Source of the DNA: Methanosarcinaceae archaeon | GTDB lineage: Archaea > Halobacteriota > Methanosarcinia > Methanosarcinales > Methanosarcinaceae | Assembly: GCA_020793555.1 (NCBI GenBank) | Contig: DQIO01000326.1 | Location: 1-24,624, forward strand | Reading direction: 5' to 3' | Length of the DNA: 24,624 nucleotides | Shown: positions 8,246-16,303 of the stretch, piece by piece | Numbering within the stretch: the first letter of the stretch is position 1 | How the letters are laid out: each line of letters starts with the position of its first letter | The notes under the pieces: model-generated | Told to the model about the DNA's origin: nothing | The model's input: only the letters and a program-made list of their open reading frames with translations | The model's database searches: none | Made by a program: the position numbers and the translations under genes

Positions 8246-8713
8246 ATGAACAGGTACCAAAAATTCAAAAAAATGGATAACAAGAGTTATTCTGATGTAA
8301 CTCGTTTTTTAAAACAGACAACACATCTCACAGCACGCGAATGGATGATAGCTCGCCTTTGTGCAGACTTTAAGAATATATCAAACCAGTCTGAGATGAC
8401 ATGGATCGGTGAGAATCTTCCGGACCTTGTACCTTTCATGGATGAACCATATTCACGGCAGGAAGTGTCAAATGCACATGCAACATTCAAAAAAAAGGTG
8501 CAGCGCAGTGGCACGACTTTTTTCTATGCATATTATGCAGGTCTGATCAGTAAAGACGAAATTATTCCTATTATTCATACTATTGTATCCGATATCCAAA
8601 AACTGATGGAAACCGAAGGTGGCAAAGTTTCAGATGAGCACGCAACAGAGGTTCAGCAGGTAATTGCAGATGTGCTTCGAAGGATTAATCTTTCGATATA
8701 TGGTGACGAATGA
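8246..8713 (+). CDS. DUF5806-like conserved protein
   Basis: A 155-residue soluble, helix-rich protein. The opening RYQKFKKMDNKSYSDVTRFL, the segment TAREWMIARLCADF and the segment TWIGENLPDLVPFM match what I know of the archaeal family DUF5806, seen in haloarchaea and methanogens; its function is unknown. There is no membrane helix or cysteine motif. A GTGAT-type ribosome binding site (about 8237-8241) precedes the ATG by 4-5 nt. It is transcribed alone, divergent from uspA. The family assignment is from memory of the consensus and was not searched. Confidence 0.8.
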   Translation: MNRYQKFKKMDNKSYSDVTRFLKQTTHLTAREWMIARLCADFKNISNQSEMTWIGENLPDLVPFMDEPYSRQEVSNAHATFKKKVQRSGTTFFYAYYAGLISKDEIIPIIHTIVSDIQKLMETEGGKVSDEHATEVQQVIADVLRRINLSIYGDE

Positions 8714-8860
8714 ACCGGTTAAATATGTGGAGATACATCAAAATAAAAATAGTTTTTCATGGAAAATATGAGCAAACGGGTTTGTAGATGCAGTCATCCG
8801 TGTAAGATCATTTTACATTCAAAAACAGCAGGCACATTCGATGCGATGGATTTTTTGGAT

Positions 8861-8976
8861 AGAAATATTTGAAAAAGATTTCGATAGATGATTTCAATAG
8901 ATGATTTCAATAGATGATTTCAATAGAAATCTTCGATAGAAATCTTCGATAGAAATTTTCGATGGAAATCCTCAAA
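8861..8976 (+). repeat. 13-bp tandem array, seven or more units, with sign switch
   Basis: The gene-free stretch 8714-9051 holds this array. Units at 8886, 8899 and 8912 read AGATGATTTCAAT. Those at 8925 and 8938 read AGAAATCTTCGAT, and 8951 reads AGAAATTTTCGAT; more degenerate units flank on both sides. The period is 13 nt throughout. As in the array at 7631, the first half carries GATTTC and the second half GAAATC, so the halves can pair into a long imperfect hairpin. Its unit AGAAATCTTCGAT matches the unit AGGAGACTTCGGT of the other array at 9 of 13 positions, with three of the four differences being transitions. Confidence 0.85.
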
Positions 8977-9013
8977 AAAAAATATTAGATTAGACAATGA
9001 TATCGTCCTTGTG

Positions 9014-9028
9014 CGAAATATTAATATC
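9014..9028 (+). promoter_or_regulatory. Candidate BRE/TATA for the methyltransferase-like gene
   Basis: CGAAATATTAATATC at about 9014-9028 has the BRE-plus-TATA layout. It is 24-38 nt before the ATG at 9052, so the transcript would be leaderless or nearly so, which agrees with the absence of a ribosome binding site. Confidence 0.4.
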
Positions 9029-9051
9029 GCATCAATCTGATTGAAACAATC

Positions 9052-10008
9052 ATGATTTTACAAGATCTGCTTGGCATAAAAGACGAAATATATTTGGTCG
9101 AGCCCGGTTACCATTCTCAAAAGAATATAGTGACTACTATATCGTATCTCAAGGACATTCAGAAAGTAGCGGGTGACTATAGTTTCAGGGCAATCCGAAT
9201 CACAGACGGCACAAAGACCACAGGATTGGCAATATTCAATGAACGGACTGAAGAGGTTCCGGTTGACTTTTGGTCAATTTTCCTCTCATCTATAGCAAGC
9301 CAGTCAATCGAAGAGTTTGAATCACTTGCGGATTCCATCCTAGATTTCAATCCGCCTGAACGGGTTGTTGAAGTTGCAGGTAATGTGATGAATGATGCAT
9401 TGATTGAATATTACTCAATTTTACTTGTAAATCGTGAAACATGTAATGAATGTACGATGCCTCTTGAATCTTATAAGCGGGTATATGCACCGGACAGGGT
9501 GAGCCGCTTGTCAGAGCTTTTAAAAAAACTTGCACAAAACGGTATTTCTATTGATGGTGATGTTTTGGAAATATGCTGTGGCAACGGAATGTCAACGATA
9601 GCCCTACACGAATTGGGTATTGAGCCTACAACTATCGAATATGAAAAATGTACGGTATGTCAGGGTCTTATGCATGGTGTGCTGGATCCAAAGAAAACGA
9701 TTGTAATGGATGCGACTATGCTTTCAAATTTCTTTGAACATGGACGTTTTGACTGCGTAGTTGGTTTTATGCTTGGCACTATCTATGAGTTCAATAAGGA
9801 GATGTGGGCTCGTATGATGTTTGAGTCTGCAAAGGTTTCAAAAGAAGGCGCGCTCATGTTATTTACGGTAAATAGTAAATCAGAGATGGATATTTTGGAG
9901 TCGGCATTGCGTATGATTGGTATTGAAGGTGAGGTTATGGATAATACTGATAAACTTAGTATTTACGATCAGTGGGTTTTTATTGGGAAAAGGGCAAAGA
10001 AATTATGA
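9052..10008 (+). CDS. SAM-dependent methyltransferase-like protein with cysteine pairs
   Basis: A 318-residue protein. The C-terminal half is a class I methyltransferase-like fold: motif I DVLEICCGNGMST at about 170-182, an acidic strand-2 end IEYEK (about 195-199), then VMDATMLSNFF (about 218-228) and FDCVVGFMLGTIYEF (about 234-248). The first 130 residues form an unrecognised domain. Unusual are three cysteine pairs: CNEC (131-134), CC within motif I (175-176) and CTVC (200-203), which could bind a metal or thiol substrate near the cofactor site. Substrate unknown. The stop overlaps the next gene by 4 nt. Methyltransferase fold is likely; actual activity is not shown. Confidence 0.75.
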   Translation: MILQDLLGIKDEIYLVEPGYHSQKNIVTTISYLKDIQKVAGDYSFRAIRITDGTKTTGLAIFNERTEEVPVDFWSIFLSSIASQSIEEFESLADSILDFNPPERVVEVAGNVMNDALIEYYSILLVNRETCNECTMPLESYKRVYAPDRVSRLSELLKKLAQNGISIDGDVLEICCGNGMSTIALHELGIEPTTIEYEKCTVCQGLMHGVLDPKKTIVMDATMLSNFFEHGRFDCVVGFMLGTIYEFNKEMWARMMFESAKVSKEGALMLFTVNSKSEMDILESALRMIGIEGEVMDNTDKLSIYDQWVFIGKRAKKL

Positions 10009-10271
10009 CAAGAAAATTAGATGTAAAATTGACAAAACGTCCGAAATTGAACGATCTTGAAATTGGAGATCTGTTGCATATTGACACTGATAAAAAAGAT
10101 GATGTTTTTTTAATATTCAAAGGTGATATAGATACGTTTTTTATGCAAAGTGGCGGCAATGAAGATGTTGTCCAATACTCAAAGTCAATGATTGAAAAGA
10201 TGCTTCGCTCATTTGAGGAGCTTCATAAATCCAGTTACAGGATTACAGTATTGGATATGAATGAAGAATGA
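10005..10271 (+). CDS. Unknown 88-residue protein coupled to the methyltransferase-like gene
   Basis: The ATG overlaps the stop of the preceding gene (ATGA at 10005-10008), which selects this start over an upstream in-frame ATG at 9972 lying inside that gene. The product begins MTRKLDVKLTKRPKLNDLEIGD and is a small, basic-then-acidic alpha/beta protein with a strand pair LLHIDTDKKDDVFLIFKGDI and a C-terminal helix SMIEKMLRSFEELHKS. No cysteines or membrane segments. I do not recognise a family. Coupling suggests it works with the methyltransferase-like protein. Confidence 0.7.
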   Translation: MTRKLDVKLTKRPKLNDLEIGDLLHIDTDKKDDVFLIFKGDIDTFFMQSGGNEDVVQYSKSMIEKMLRSFEELHKSSYRITVLDMNEE

Positions 10272-10346
10272 GTACTCAAACCATATTGGTTGTGTGCTGT
10301 CAAAATGTGTATCAAGTCTATGCTATATGTTTAAAGTATGCGCCGA

Positions 10347-10499
10347 TCAATATAGATATACATTATCAGAGCCGCATTCAGGGCACTCAACAATAAATCC
10401 GACACCTTTGAACGTGTTGTTGCAATTTCTGCATGCAAACGATCGAGGTCTTGCTTTTGGTACTTCTCGTACTTCCATTAGGTCTACTACACTGCACAT
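10347..10499 (-). CDS. Small zinc-ribbon protein (50 residues)
   Basis: A 51-codon minus-strand frame that begins MCSVVDLMEVREVPKARPRS and ends GSDNVYLY. It carries two knuckles, CRNC (Cys23/Cys26) and CPEC (Cys39/Cys42), 12 residues apart, the layout of a one-zinc ribbon as in many small archaeal nucleic-acid-binding or adaptor proteins. A GGTGAT ribosome binding site ends 4 nt before the ATG. It is short and easily missed; an overlapping plus-strand frame (10261-10551) has no such support. No neighbour is close enough to be an operon partner. Function unknown beyond zinc binding. Confidence 0.8.
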   Translation of the reverse strand: MCSVVDLMEVREVPKARPRSFACRNCNNTFKGVGFIVECPECGSDNVYLY

Positions 10500-10651
10500 T
10501 GGTATCACCTTCGCATTGTTCTATGTTGATCTATTGAGACTGTCATTTTAACCCGCAATTTTCATGCACTCAAGTCCCATTGACTGCATGTTTCCATCAT
10601 TATAAAAACATGTTGTCAATTTTCCCCATATTTATCCAATTTTAGCCCTAG

Positions 10652-10910
10652 TGTCATGTCAACAACACAATGTCGCGGGACGGAAAGGGTTAAGGCAAAT
10701 ACAAAAAACGACGCGACGCCTGGCGCGCAAGAGCGCGGCACGTTCCTACGCCACAAACGCAAAATACAAAACGGTTTTTAAGCGGCGTCATATTTGCAGA
10801 TATGAGAATTGCATTGTTGGATTTGGAGTCATGGGTTTGGCAGCAGTGGAATCCGCCGCCTGCGGCGGAAATGGATGCTCCGTTTTCTTTAGTTTAGGTC
10901 AATTGCTGTG
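10652..10910 (+). repeat. Dispersed element, copy A
   Basis: This GC-richer block in the AT-rich gap 10500-10958 is repeated, inverted, at 23013-23343. The copies align from GTGTC at the left end to AATTGCTGTG at the right end, with scattered substitutions, one 6-nt indel and a large difference in a heptamer array (one unit here, twelve in copy B). Both keep a GC hairpin near 10730 (CGCGC, AAGA, GCGCG) and an identical perfect hairpin CCGCCGC/GCGGCGG near 10852-10867. No terminal inverted repeats or transposase are seen. An open frame runs through it, but most differences between the copies change the amino acid, so a structured RNA or DNA element is more likely than a protein. Confidence 0.85.
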
Positions 10911-10958
10911 TACTACACAAAAACATGTGCTTTTGAACTATATCACTATAATGATATA

Positions 10959-11810
10959 TTAATGAGAATACTCAAGCCCAAACACCCTTGCCGCATTTCC
11001 CCCAAGTATCCTTTCTTTGTCGGCATCATCCAGATCAAGCCCGAGCAGGTTTGCAATCTCCACATCCTGCCGCCTGAATGGATAATCAGTTCCGAACAAC
11101 ACCTTTTCACTCCCGTGCGCCTCGACCAAACGCACAATCTCATCGTCTGGCAGGTACTTTGTTTCATCATTCGACTTGAAAATATAAGCTGTATCAAACA
11201 GTATATCACGTCCAAGAAGGTGTTTTTCAACCCCTTCCCAACAACCATAACCTCCAAAATGTGCAGCCAGAACCTTCATTTTTGGGAACGAGTCCAAAAC
11301 CGCCTCGAATCTCTCGGGTGTGCCATGTATCTCTTTTAGCCATGTTCCACCACCACCTGCGTGAAAGAATGCCAGCATGTCATGCTCAATTAATGCCTCA
11401 TAAAGCCCGAACATGCGCTCCTCATCAGGATAGAAGAACTGGAACTCGGGATGTATCTTTACACCCCTGATACCTGCTTTTTTCAGTCGTCCAAGTTCAT
11501 CTCCGACATTTCTAACATCACTGCCATCACAGACAGTATTAAAATCCGGGTGCATCGCCCCGAGTCCTATAAAACGTTCACAGCCACTCAATAATGACAA
11601 TACCCAGTTGTTTATGGAAATAACCTGATCAGGAGTTGTCGCAACAGGAAGGATCACAGACCTATCCACTCCGCATTGGTCCATGTGTTCCAACAGGGAA
11701 GCCGCAGTCACTCCAACAACGAGCGGAGAACCGTAGAGGTGCATAAGATCATGTGCTGCCTTTTGTGCAATCCTTGACGGAAATATATGAGTATGACAAT
11801 CAATTATCAT
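10959..11810 (-). CDS. Amidohydrolase-family metal-dependent hydrolase
   Basis: A TIM-barrel hydrolase of the amidohydrolase_2 type, 283 residues from the chosen start MIIDCHTHIFPSR. That ATG places the metal-binding HxH (His6, His8) right at the N-terminus as is usual; an in-frame ATG 12 codons upstream would add an unlikely tail. Further ligand motifs follow in order: GVKIHPEF (about 139-146), FFHAGGGG (about 173-180), AAHFGGYG (about 207-214) and the terminal-strand Asp in LFGTDYPF (about 259-266). Members include decarboxylases and lactone or amide hydrolases; the substrate cannot be told. It is divergent from the smc gene group. Confidence 0.88.
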   Translation of the reverse strand: MIIDCHTHIFPSRIAQKAAHDLMHLYGSPLVVGVTAASLLEHMDQCGVDRSVILPVATTPDQVISINNWVLSLLSGCERFIGLGAMHPDFNTVCDGSDVRNVGDELGRLKKAGIRGVKIHPEFQFFYPDEERMFGLYEALIEHDMLAFFHAGGGGTWLKEIHGTPERFEAVLDSFPKMKVLAAHFGGYGCWEGVEKHLLGRDILFDTAYIFKSNDETKYLPDDEIVRLVEAHGSEKVLFGTDYPFRRQDVEIANLLGLDLDDADKERILGGNAARVFGLEYSH

Positions 11811-11951
11811 GATTAATCCCAGTAAATTGGACAAATAGATACGCAAACAGGAATCACAACCATAAGCTATATTATACTATTCATCATATAATTGAATAAT
11901 AGTTTAGACTATACCAAGTATGAGGGCTTGAATGGTTTTGCGAGGGATTAC

Positions 11952-12698
11952 ATGAGCGTTGAAAATAGAGACTTTGTAATTGAGCGCCTTGAGCGGCAGC
12001 TACAGGATAAAGACAGTGAGTTCGAAGAACTCAAAGTCACATTGAGAGACTCGATCATGACCGAATTGCGTCGTGATCTCCAGAACGATCTTGATATGAA
12101 TAACCGCCTGACAAAGATAGAGCAGAAAGTTTCGGATTTGTCAAACACATTGAGCGGTATGATGGACGAGCTTTTAGACCAGAAATCAGAACTTCGCTCT
12201 ATAAAGAATATAGCAGGGCACAAAAACAGTAACAATACCAGCATTATCCAAAAAGAAAATGCTAATTTGGCAGTACAAAAACCGGTTCTAAAACCACAGA
12301 CACAACCAAATACCATAGTACAACCCCATATTCCAAATACTCCAACTCAGCCACGCGTAACAGCTTCCATGTCACGACCAAATTCTGCGGAAGCGCGCAA
12401 TCCAAATAAAGCGCAGTTCAATATTCGTGAAGTCAAAAGGGTGGAAACCGAACCCAAAATTCCGGAACCTGAGCCAAAAACCGAGTATATCATTGCCGAT
12501 AGTGGAAAAGAGTATCCCGGACACAGGGTCAATAGAGATCGATCTTCGACAAAGAGCAATCGATCTGAATATATCATTGCAGACGATAAAAAAAATGTGC
12601 GGCGTGAGTCTCAAACCGAACATGGTGTTGAATCCGTTGAGAAACGTGACGGTGAAGACGTGGAAATAGTCACCACTCGCAAAAAATTAGATTTCTGA
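11952..12698 (+). CDS. Coiled-coil protein with duplicated EYIIAD motif, upstream of smc
   Basis: A 248-residue protein from ATG 11952, chosen because a GAGGG ribosome binding site precedes it by about 5 nt. A TTG at 11892 would add 20 plausible residues but has no such site. Residues 1 to about 80 are a predicted coiled coil (FVIERLERQLQDKDSEFEEL, then DLDMNNRLTKIEQKVSDLSN). A Pro/Gln/Thr-rich, probably disordered region (about 95-170) follows, then a charged tail with the motif EYIIAD twice (residues 178 and 206, 28 apart). The smc start is only 34 nt downstream, so it is probably the first gene of an smc-scpA-scpB operon. Not a recognised family; an SMC partner or regulator is my inference. 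Confidence 0.75.
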   Translation: MSVENRDFVIERLERQLQDKDSEFEELKVTLRDSIMTELRRDLQNDLDMNNRLTKIEQKVSDLSNTLSGMMDELLDQKSELRSIKNIAGHKNSNNTSIIQKENANLAVQKPVLKPQTQPNTIVQPHIPNTPTQPRVTASMSRPNSAEARNPNKAQFNIREVKRVETEPKIPEPEPKTEYIIADSGKEYPGHRVNRDRSSTKSNRSEYIIADDKKNVRRESQTEHGVESVEKRDGEDVEIVTTRKKLDF

Positions 12699-12732
12699 TA
12701 AAATATATACTAGTTAAAAACAGGAGTCTCTT

Positions 12733-15700
12733 GTGTATATTAAGGAAATTGAGTTTGTAAACTTCAAGTCATTTGGAAAAAAGGTAAAAATACCTTTTTT
12801 CGATGATTTCACCACAATCTCCGGTCCGAACGGAAGTGGGAAATCCAATATTATAGATGGTATTCTCTTTGCACTCGGGCTTTCCAGTTCAAGAACAATG
12901 CGGGCGGAAAAGCTTACTGACCTGATATATAATGGGGATAAAGCTAAAAAACCTGATTTTGCACAGGTCACAATAAAGTTCGATAATACCGACCGCGAGA
13001 TGCCGGTTGATAACAATGAGATCACGATCAGCCGCAAGATCAAGCGGACTGAATCGGGTTATTACAGTTATTTCTACTTCAACGGTAAGGCAGTGAGCCT
13101 GACAGATGTTCACACATACCTTGCAAAAGCACGTGTCACACCCGAAGGTTACAATGTCGTTATGCAGGGTGATGTTACACGTATCTTCACCATGACTCCG
13201 ACTGAGCGGCGCAAGATTATTGACGAGATTGCCGGTGTTGCCGAGTTCGACAATAAAAGAGACAGGGCACTAAGTGAACTTGACATTGTCCGTGAGCGTG
13301 TCGAAAGGGTTGACATCATTATCGAAGAGGTTGGCGTACAGCTCGAAAAACTAAAAGTGGAGCGCAATCAGGCTGTCAAGTACCAGTCACTAAAAGAAGA
13401 GAAAATGAAGTTTGAGGGTTTTGTGATCCTTGCAAAACTCAAGGATGCAAAAACTGAACTTGAATCCGTAACCTGTGAGATTGAAGCAAAAAAAGATGTC
13501 CTTAGCAGTTTTTCACAGTCAATGGACGAAAAGCGCGAAAAACTTGACGAACTCGAATCCGAACTTGACGAACTCACATCCAATATCCAAAAGATGGGCG
13601 AGGATGAACAGATCCAGACCAAGAAGGATATCGAGGAGATCAAGGGAGAGGTGTCAAGATGTGTTGACAGTATCGAACTTGCCGATAATGAGATTGATAA
13701 TGTTGATGCAAGGCGGCGCAAGGCGTTCGTTGAGATCGATGAAACAAAGAGCAAGATCGAGGGACTTGATACTCAGATCGATGAGGAAAAACTGCGCAAG
13801 GAAGGCATTCTTGTCGAGATCAGTGACCGCAAAACCCAGCGCATGATATTGCAGAGCAAGATCGCGGATGTGGATGAAAAATTCGCACAGACACGTGACG
13901 AACTCTCCACGCTCAGAACCGAACTTGAGACTACCAAAAACGATAAGAACGAACTCATGCGCCAGGAAGATCGGCTGCTTGATTCATTACGACGAAAATC
14001 CGCCGAGATACGGGATATCGAGAATGAGATCGAGGATGCAAAGACAAACGTTGAGTCTTCAGATAGCGATACTAAATCCGCAGAATATGATATTGAAAAA
14101 CTAACAGAGAATATCAATTCACTTACAAAGGATATTGATGACCTTGAAAGTAACCGTTCCCAGATCAAAGGCGTAATAGGCGACCTTGAAATTTCACTCC
14201 GCAAGTACCAGCAGGAATATGCAGTTCTGGATGCCCGCGTGCGTGCAACTGAGGACAATAGCGGTTATTCGAGAGCTGTAGAGATGGCTCTCAATGAAAA
14301 AAAGAGACACGGTCTGCCTGGTATTTATGGGACCATCGCAGAACTTGGAAGTGTTGACGAAAAATATGCAACAGCACTCGGAATTGCTGCGGGCGGACGT
14401 ATGCAGGCACTTGTTGTCGAGACCGATGAGGATGCTTCGCGTGCTATCTCGTTTTTGAAACAGCAGCGAGGGGGCAGAGCCACATTCCTGCCACTAAACA
14501 AGATGGATGGACGCAGGCCTTACAAGGACCTGTCAAGCAGGGAAGGCGTGATCGGGTATGCGATCGATCTTATTGATTTTGATAATCGTTTTGAATCGGC
14601 ATTCTGGTACGTGTTCAGGGATACGCTGATCGTTGACAATCTGACCAATGCAAGAAAACTTATGGGCGGCATTCGAATGGTTACGCTTGACGGGGATGTT
14701 GTCGAGAAGAGCGGTGCTATGACAGGCGGGTCAAGAGGCCGTTCAACCCTGTCATTTGCTGCGGCAGAGAAGGATAAACTTACAAAGATCGCAGAACAGG
14801 TGACTGAATTTGATTCAAGGCGCAGTTCTGCCATTAAGAAACTGGATACTTTTGAGGGACACATCTCTGAGGTCAATCGGGAAATCACTGAGTATGAGAA
14901 AGATATATCCAGAAAGGAAATGCAGCTTGAAGAGATCAAAGGACGCGGAGAGAGGCTTGCCAAACTTGTGGAAGCAAAGAACGCTGAACGTGCCGAGATT
15001 GAGGAATCGCGTATCAAACTTCGTGAGGAGATGGACCAGGTTGTTATCCAGAAGGATGAAAAGGATGAGGCCAGCAAGATTCTTGATGAGAAGATCGCAG
15101 TGCTTGATGAGAAGTTGTCAGATTCCGAAATTCCCGAACTTAATGAACAGGCAGAAACCATTGATGAAGAGATCAGACACCTTGACGGGCGCGTGCGTGA
15201 TATTGAAGCCCAGATCAATGCATTGAACCTTGACCATGAGTATGCAACTAAACGAATGGAAGAGAACCGTGAACTTATCAAGGAAATGGATGAGAAAAAA
15301 TCCACGCATAAGGAACGGGTTGCAGGTCTTAAGGAAAAGATCGCACAGTTTGAGGACTCACTTATCAAGAAACAGGAACGTGAGCAGGAACTTGCAGAAG
15401 AACTCAAGGAACTCCAGCAGGATCGTATTCGCAAACAAGCTGAACATGGGGCTGTTAAGACACAGTTTGAGTCCATTAAACAGAAATTCGATGATGGAAA
15501 CAGGCATATGATCGCACTTGATGCAACCCGCAGTGCACTTCTTGAGCAGATCACAGAACTTGCAGAGGAACTCGAAAGGCGAGGTCTTGAGGAAAATGAA
15601 GAGGTGCCAAACTATGAGACTGTGCGCACAAGGATCGAATCCATTGAACGCGCCATGGAGCGTCTGGAACCTGTCAATATGCGTGCGATCGATGAATATG

Positions 15701-16254
15701 ACGAGGTTGATATCAGACTTACTGACCTTAAGTCAAGGCGGGATATACTTGTCAGTGAACGTGAGCAGATACTTGAGCGTATCGAGCAATATGAGAAACT
15801 TAAAAAAGATACATTCATGGAAACTTTTGATGGCATCAACAAGCCTTTTAAGATCATTTTCAATGAACTCTCGGACGGCACAGGTGAACTTGTGCTTGAT
15901 GATTATGAGGATCCGTTTGCAGGCGGCATGACATTGAAAGCACAACCAAAGGATAAGACCCTGCAACGTCTCGAAGCAATGTCGGGAGGAGAGAAGAGCC
16001 TTACTGCGCTTGCGTTTGTATTTGCTATCCAGCAGTATCGACCTGCACCGTTCTATGCGTTTGACGAGATCGATATGTTCCTTGACGGTGTGAATGCCGA
16101 GAGGGTGGCTAAGCGTGTGAAATCATCTAAGGAAAATGCGCAGTTCATTGTTGTATCTCTGCGAAAACCGATGATCGAGGCTGCCGAGCGGACAATAGGG
16201 GTCGCAATGCAGGAGAATAATATCACAAGTATAACCGGTGTTAAATTATATTGA
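12733..16254 (+). CDS. smc: Chromosome segregation protein SMC
   Basis: A 1173-residue full-length SMC ATPase, which with ScpA and ScpB forms the archaeal condensin that organises and segregates DNA. Seen in order: N-terminal ATPase half with Walker A GPNGSGKS (31-38), a first coiled coil (about 170-510), the hinge (about 531-667, including ALGIAAGGRMQALVVE and GAMTGGSRG), the return coiled coil (about 680-1040) and the C-terminal half with ABC signature SGGEKS (from Ser1084) and Walker B FYAFDEID (Asp1111-Glu1112). The start is GTG 12733, preceded by AGGAG with a 6-nt spacer. All catalytic motifs are intact. scpA follows after 49 nt. Confidence 0.98.
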   Translation: MYIKEIEFVNFKSFGKKVKIPFFDDFTTISGPNGSGKSNIIDGILFALGLSSSRTMRAEKLTDLIYNGDKAKKPDFAQVTIKFDNTDREMPVDNNEITISRKIKRTESGYYSYFYFNGKAVSLTDVHTYLAKARVTPEGYNVVMQGDVTRIFTMTPTERRKIIDEIAGVAEFDNKRDRALSELDIVRERVERVDIIIEEVGVQLEKLKVERNQAVKYQSLKEEKMKFEGFVILAKLKDAKTELESVTCEIEAKKDVLSSFSQSMDEKREKLDELESELDELTSNIQKMGEDEQIQTKKDIEEIKGEVSRCVDSIELADNEIDNVDARRRKAFVEIDETKSKIEGLDTQIDEEKLRKEGILVEISDRKTQRMILQSKIADVDEKFAQTRDELSTLRTELETTKNDKNELMRQEDRLLDSLRRKSAEIRDIENEIEDAKTNVESSDSDTKSAEYDIEKLTENINSLTKDIDDLESNRSQIKGVIGDLEISLRKYQQEYAVLDARVRATEDNSGYSRAVEMALNEKKRHGLPGIYGTIAELGSVDEKYATALGIAAGGRMQALVVETDEDASRAISFLKQQRGGRATFLPLNKMDGRRPYKDLSSREGVIGYAIDLIDFDNRFESAFWYVFRDTLIVDNLTNARKLMGGIRMVTLDGDVVEKSGAMTGGSRGRSTLSFAAAEKDKLTKIAEQVTEFDSRRSSAIKKLDTFEGHISEVNREITEYEKDISRKEMQLEEIKGRGERLAKLVEAKNAERAEIEESRIKLREEMDQVVIQKDEKDEASKILDEKIAVLDEKLSDSEIPELNEQAETIDEEIRHLDGRVRDIEAQINALNLDHEYATKRMEENRELIKEMDEKKSTHKERVAGLKEKIAQFEDSLIKKQEREQELAEELKELQQDRIRKQAEHGAVKTQFESIKQKFDDGNRHMIALDATRSALLEQITELAEELERRGLEENEEVPNYETVRTRIESIERAMERLEPVNMRAIDEYDEVDIRLTDLKSRRDILVSEREQILERIEQYEKLKKDTFMETFDGINKPFKIIFNELSDGTGELVLDDYEDPFAGGMTLKAQPKDKTLQRLEAMSGGEKSLTALAFVFAIQQYRPAPFYAFDEIDMFLDGVNAERVAKRVKSSKENAQFIVVSLRKPMIEAAERTIGVAMQENNITSITGVKLY

Positions 16255-16303
16255 GCAGTGTTTGAGTTGACGATGAATTAAAAGTTACAATGGCGGTGAA
16301 AAT

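Noticed and set aside
8759..8872. Short plus-strand frame of 37 codons with CRCSHPC
   Set aside because: The cysteines are suggestive, but no ribosome binding site is seen and the 3' end runs into the 13-bp repeats; too little to call a gene.
8861..8976. CRISPR array
   Set aside because: The units are contiguous 13-mers with no spacers; the same holds for 7631-7695 and the heptamers at 23088-23171. No cas gene in the window.
10261..10551. 96-codon plus-strand frame
   Set aside because: Antisense to the zinc-ribbon gene, which has a ribosome binding site and cysteine knuckles; this frame has neither.
10652..10910. Insertion sequence or MITE
   Set aside because: No terminal inverted repeats or target duplications can be seen at the boundaries of either copy, so mobility by a transposase is not supported.
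10651..10962. Possible 103-residue basic protein in copy A, and its counterpart 23026-23346 in copy B
   Set aside because: Differences between the copies are mainly residue-changing, the C-terminal parts are in different frames, and stable hairpins explain the conservation better. Kept only as a repeat.
11892..11951. N-terminal extension of the coiled-coil gene from TTG 11892
   Set aside because: It would add 20 plausible residues, but no ribosome binding site precedes the TTG, while GAGGG precedes the ATG at 11952. Not excluded.
14520..15554. Long minus-strand open frame (344 codons) within smc
   Set aside because: Serine-rich shadow produced by the Glu/Lys/Asp codons of the SMC coiled coil; the same applies to the frame at 13773-14258.
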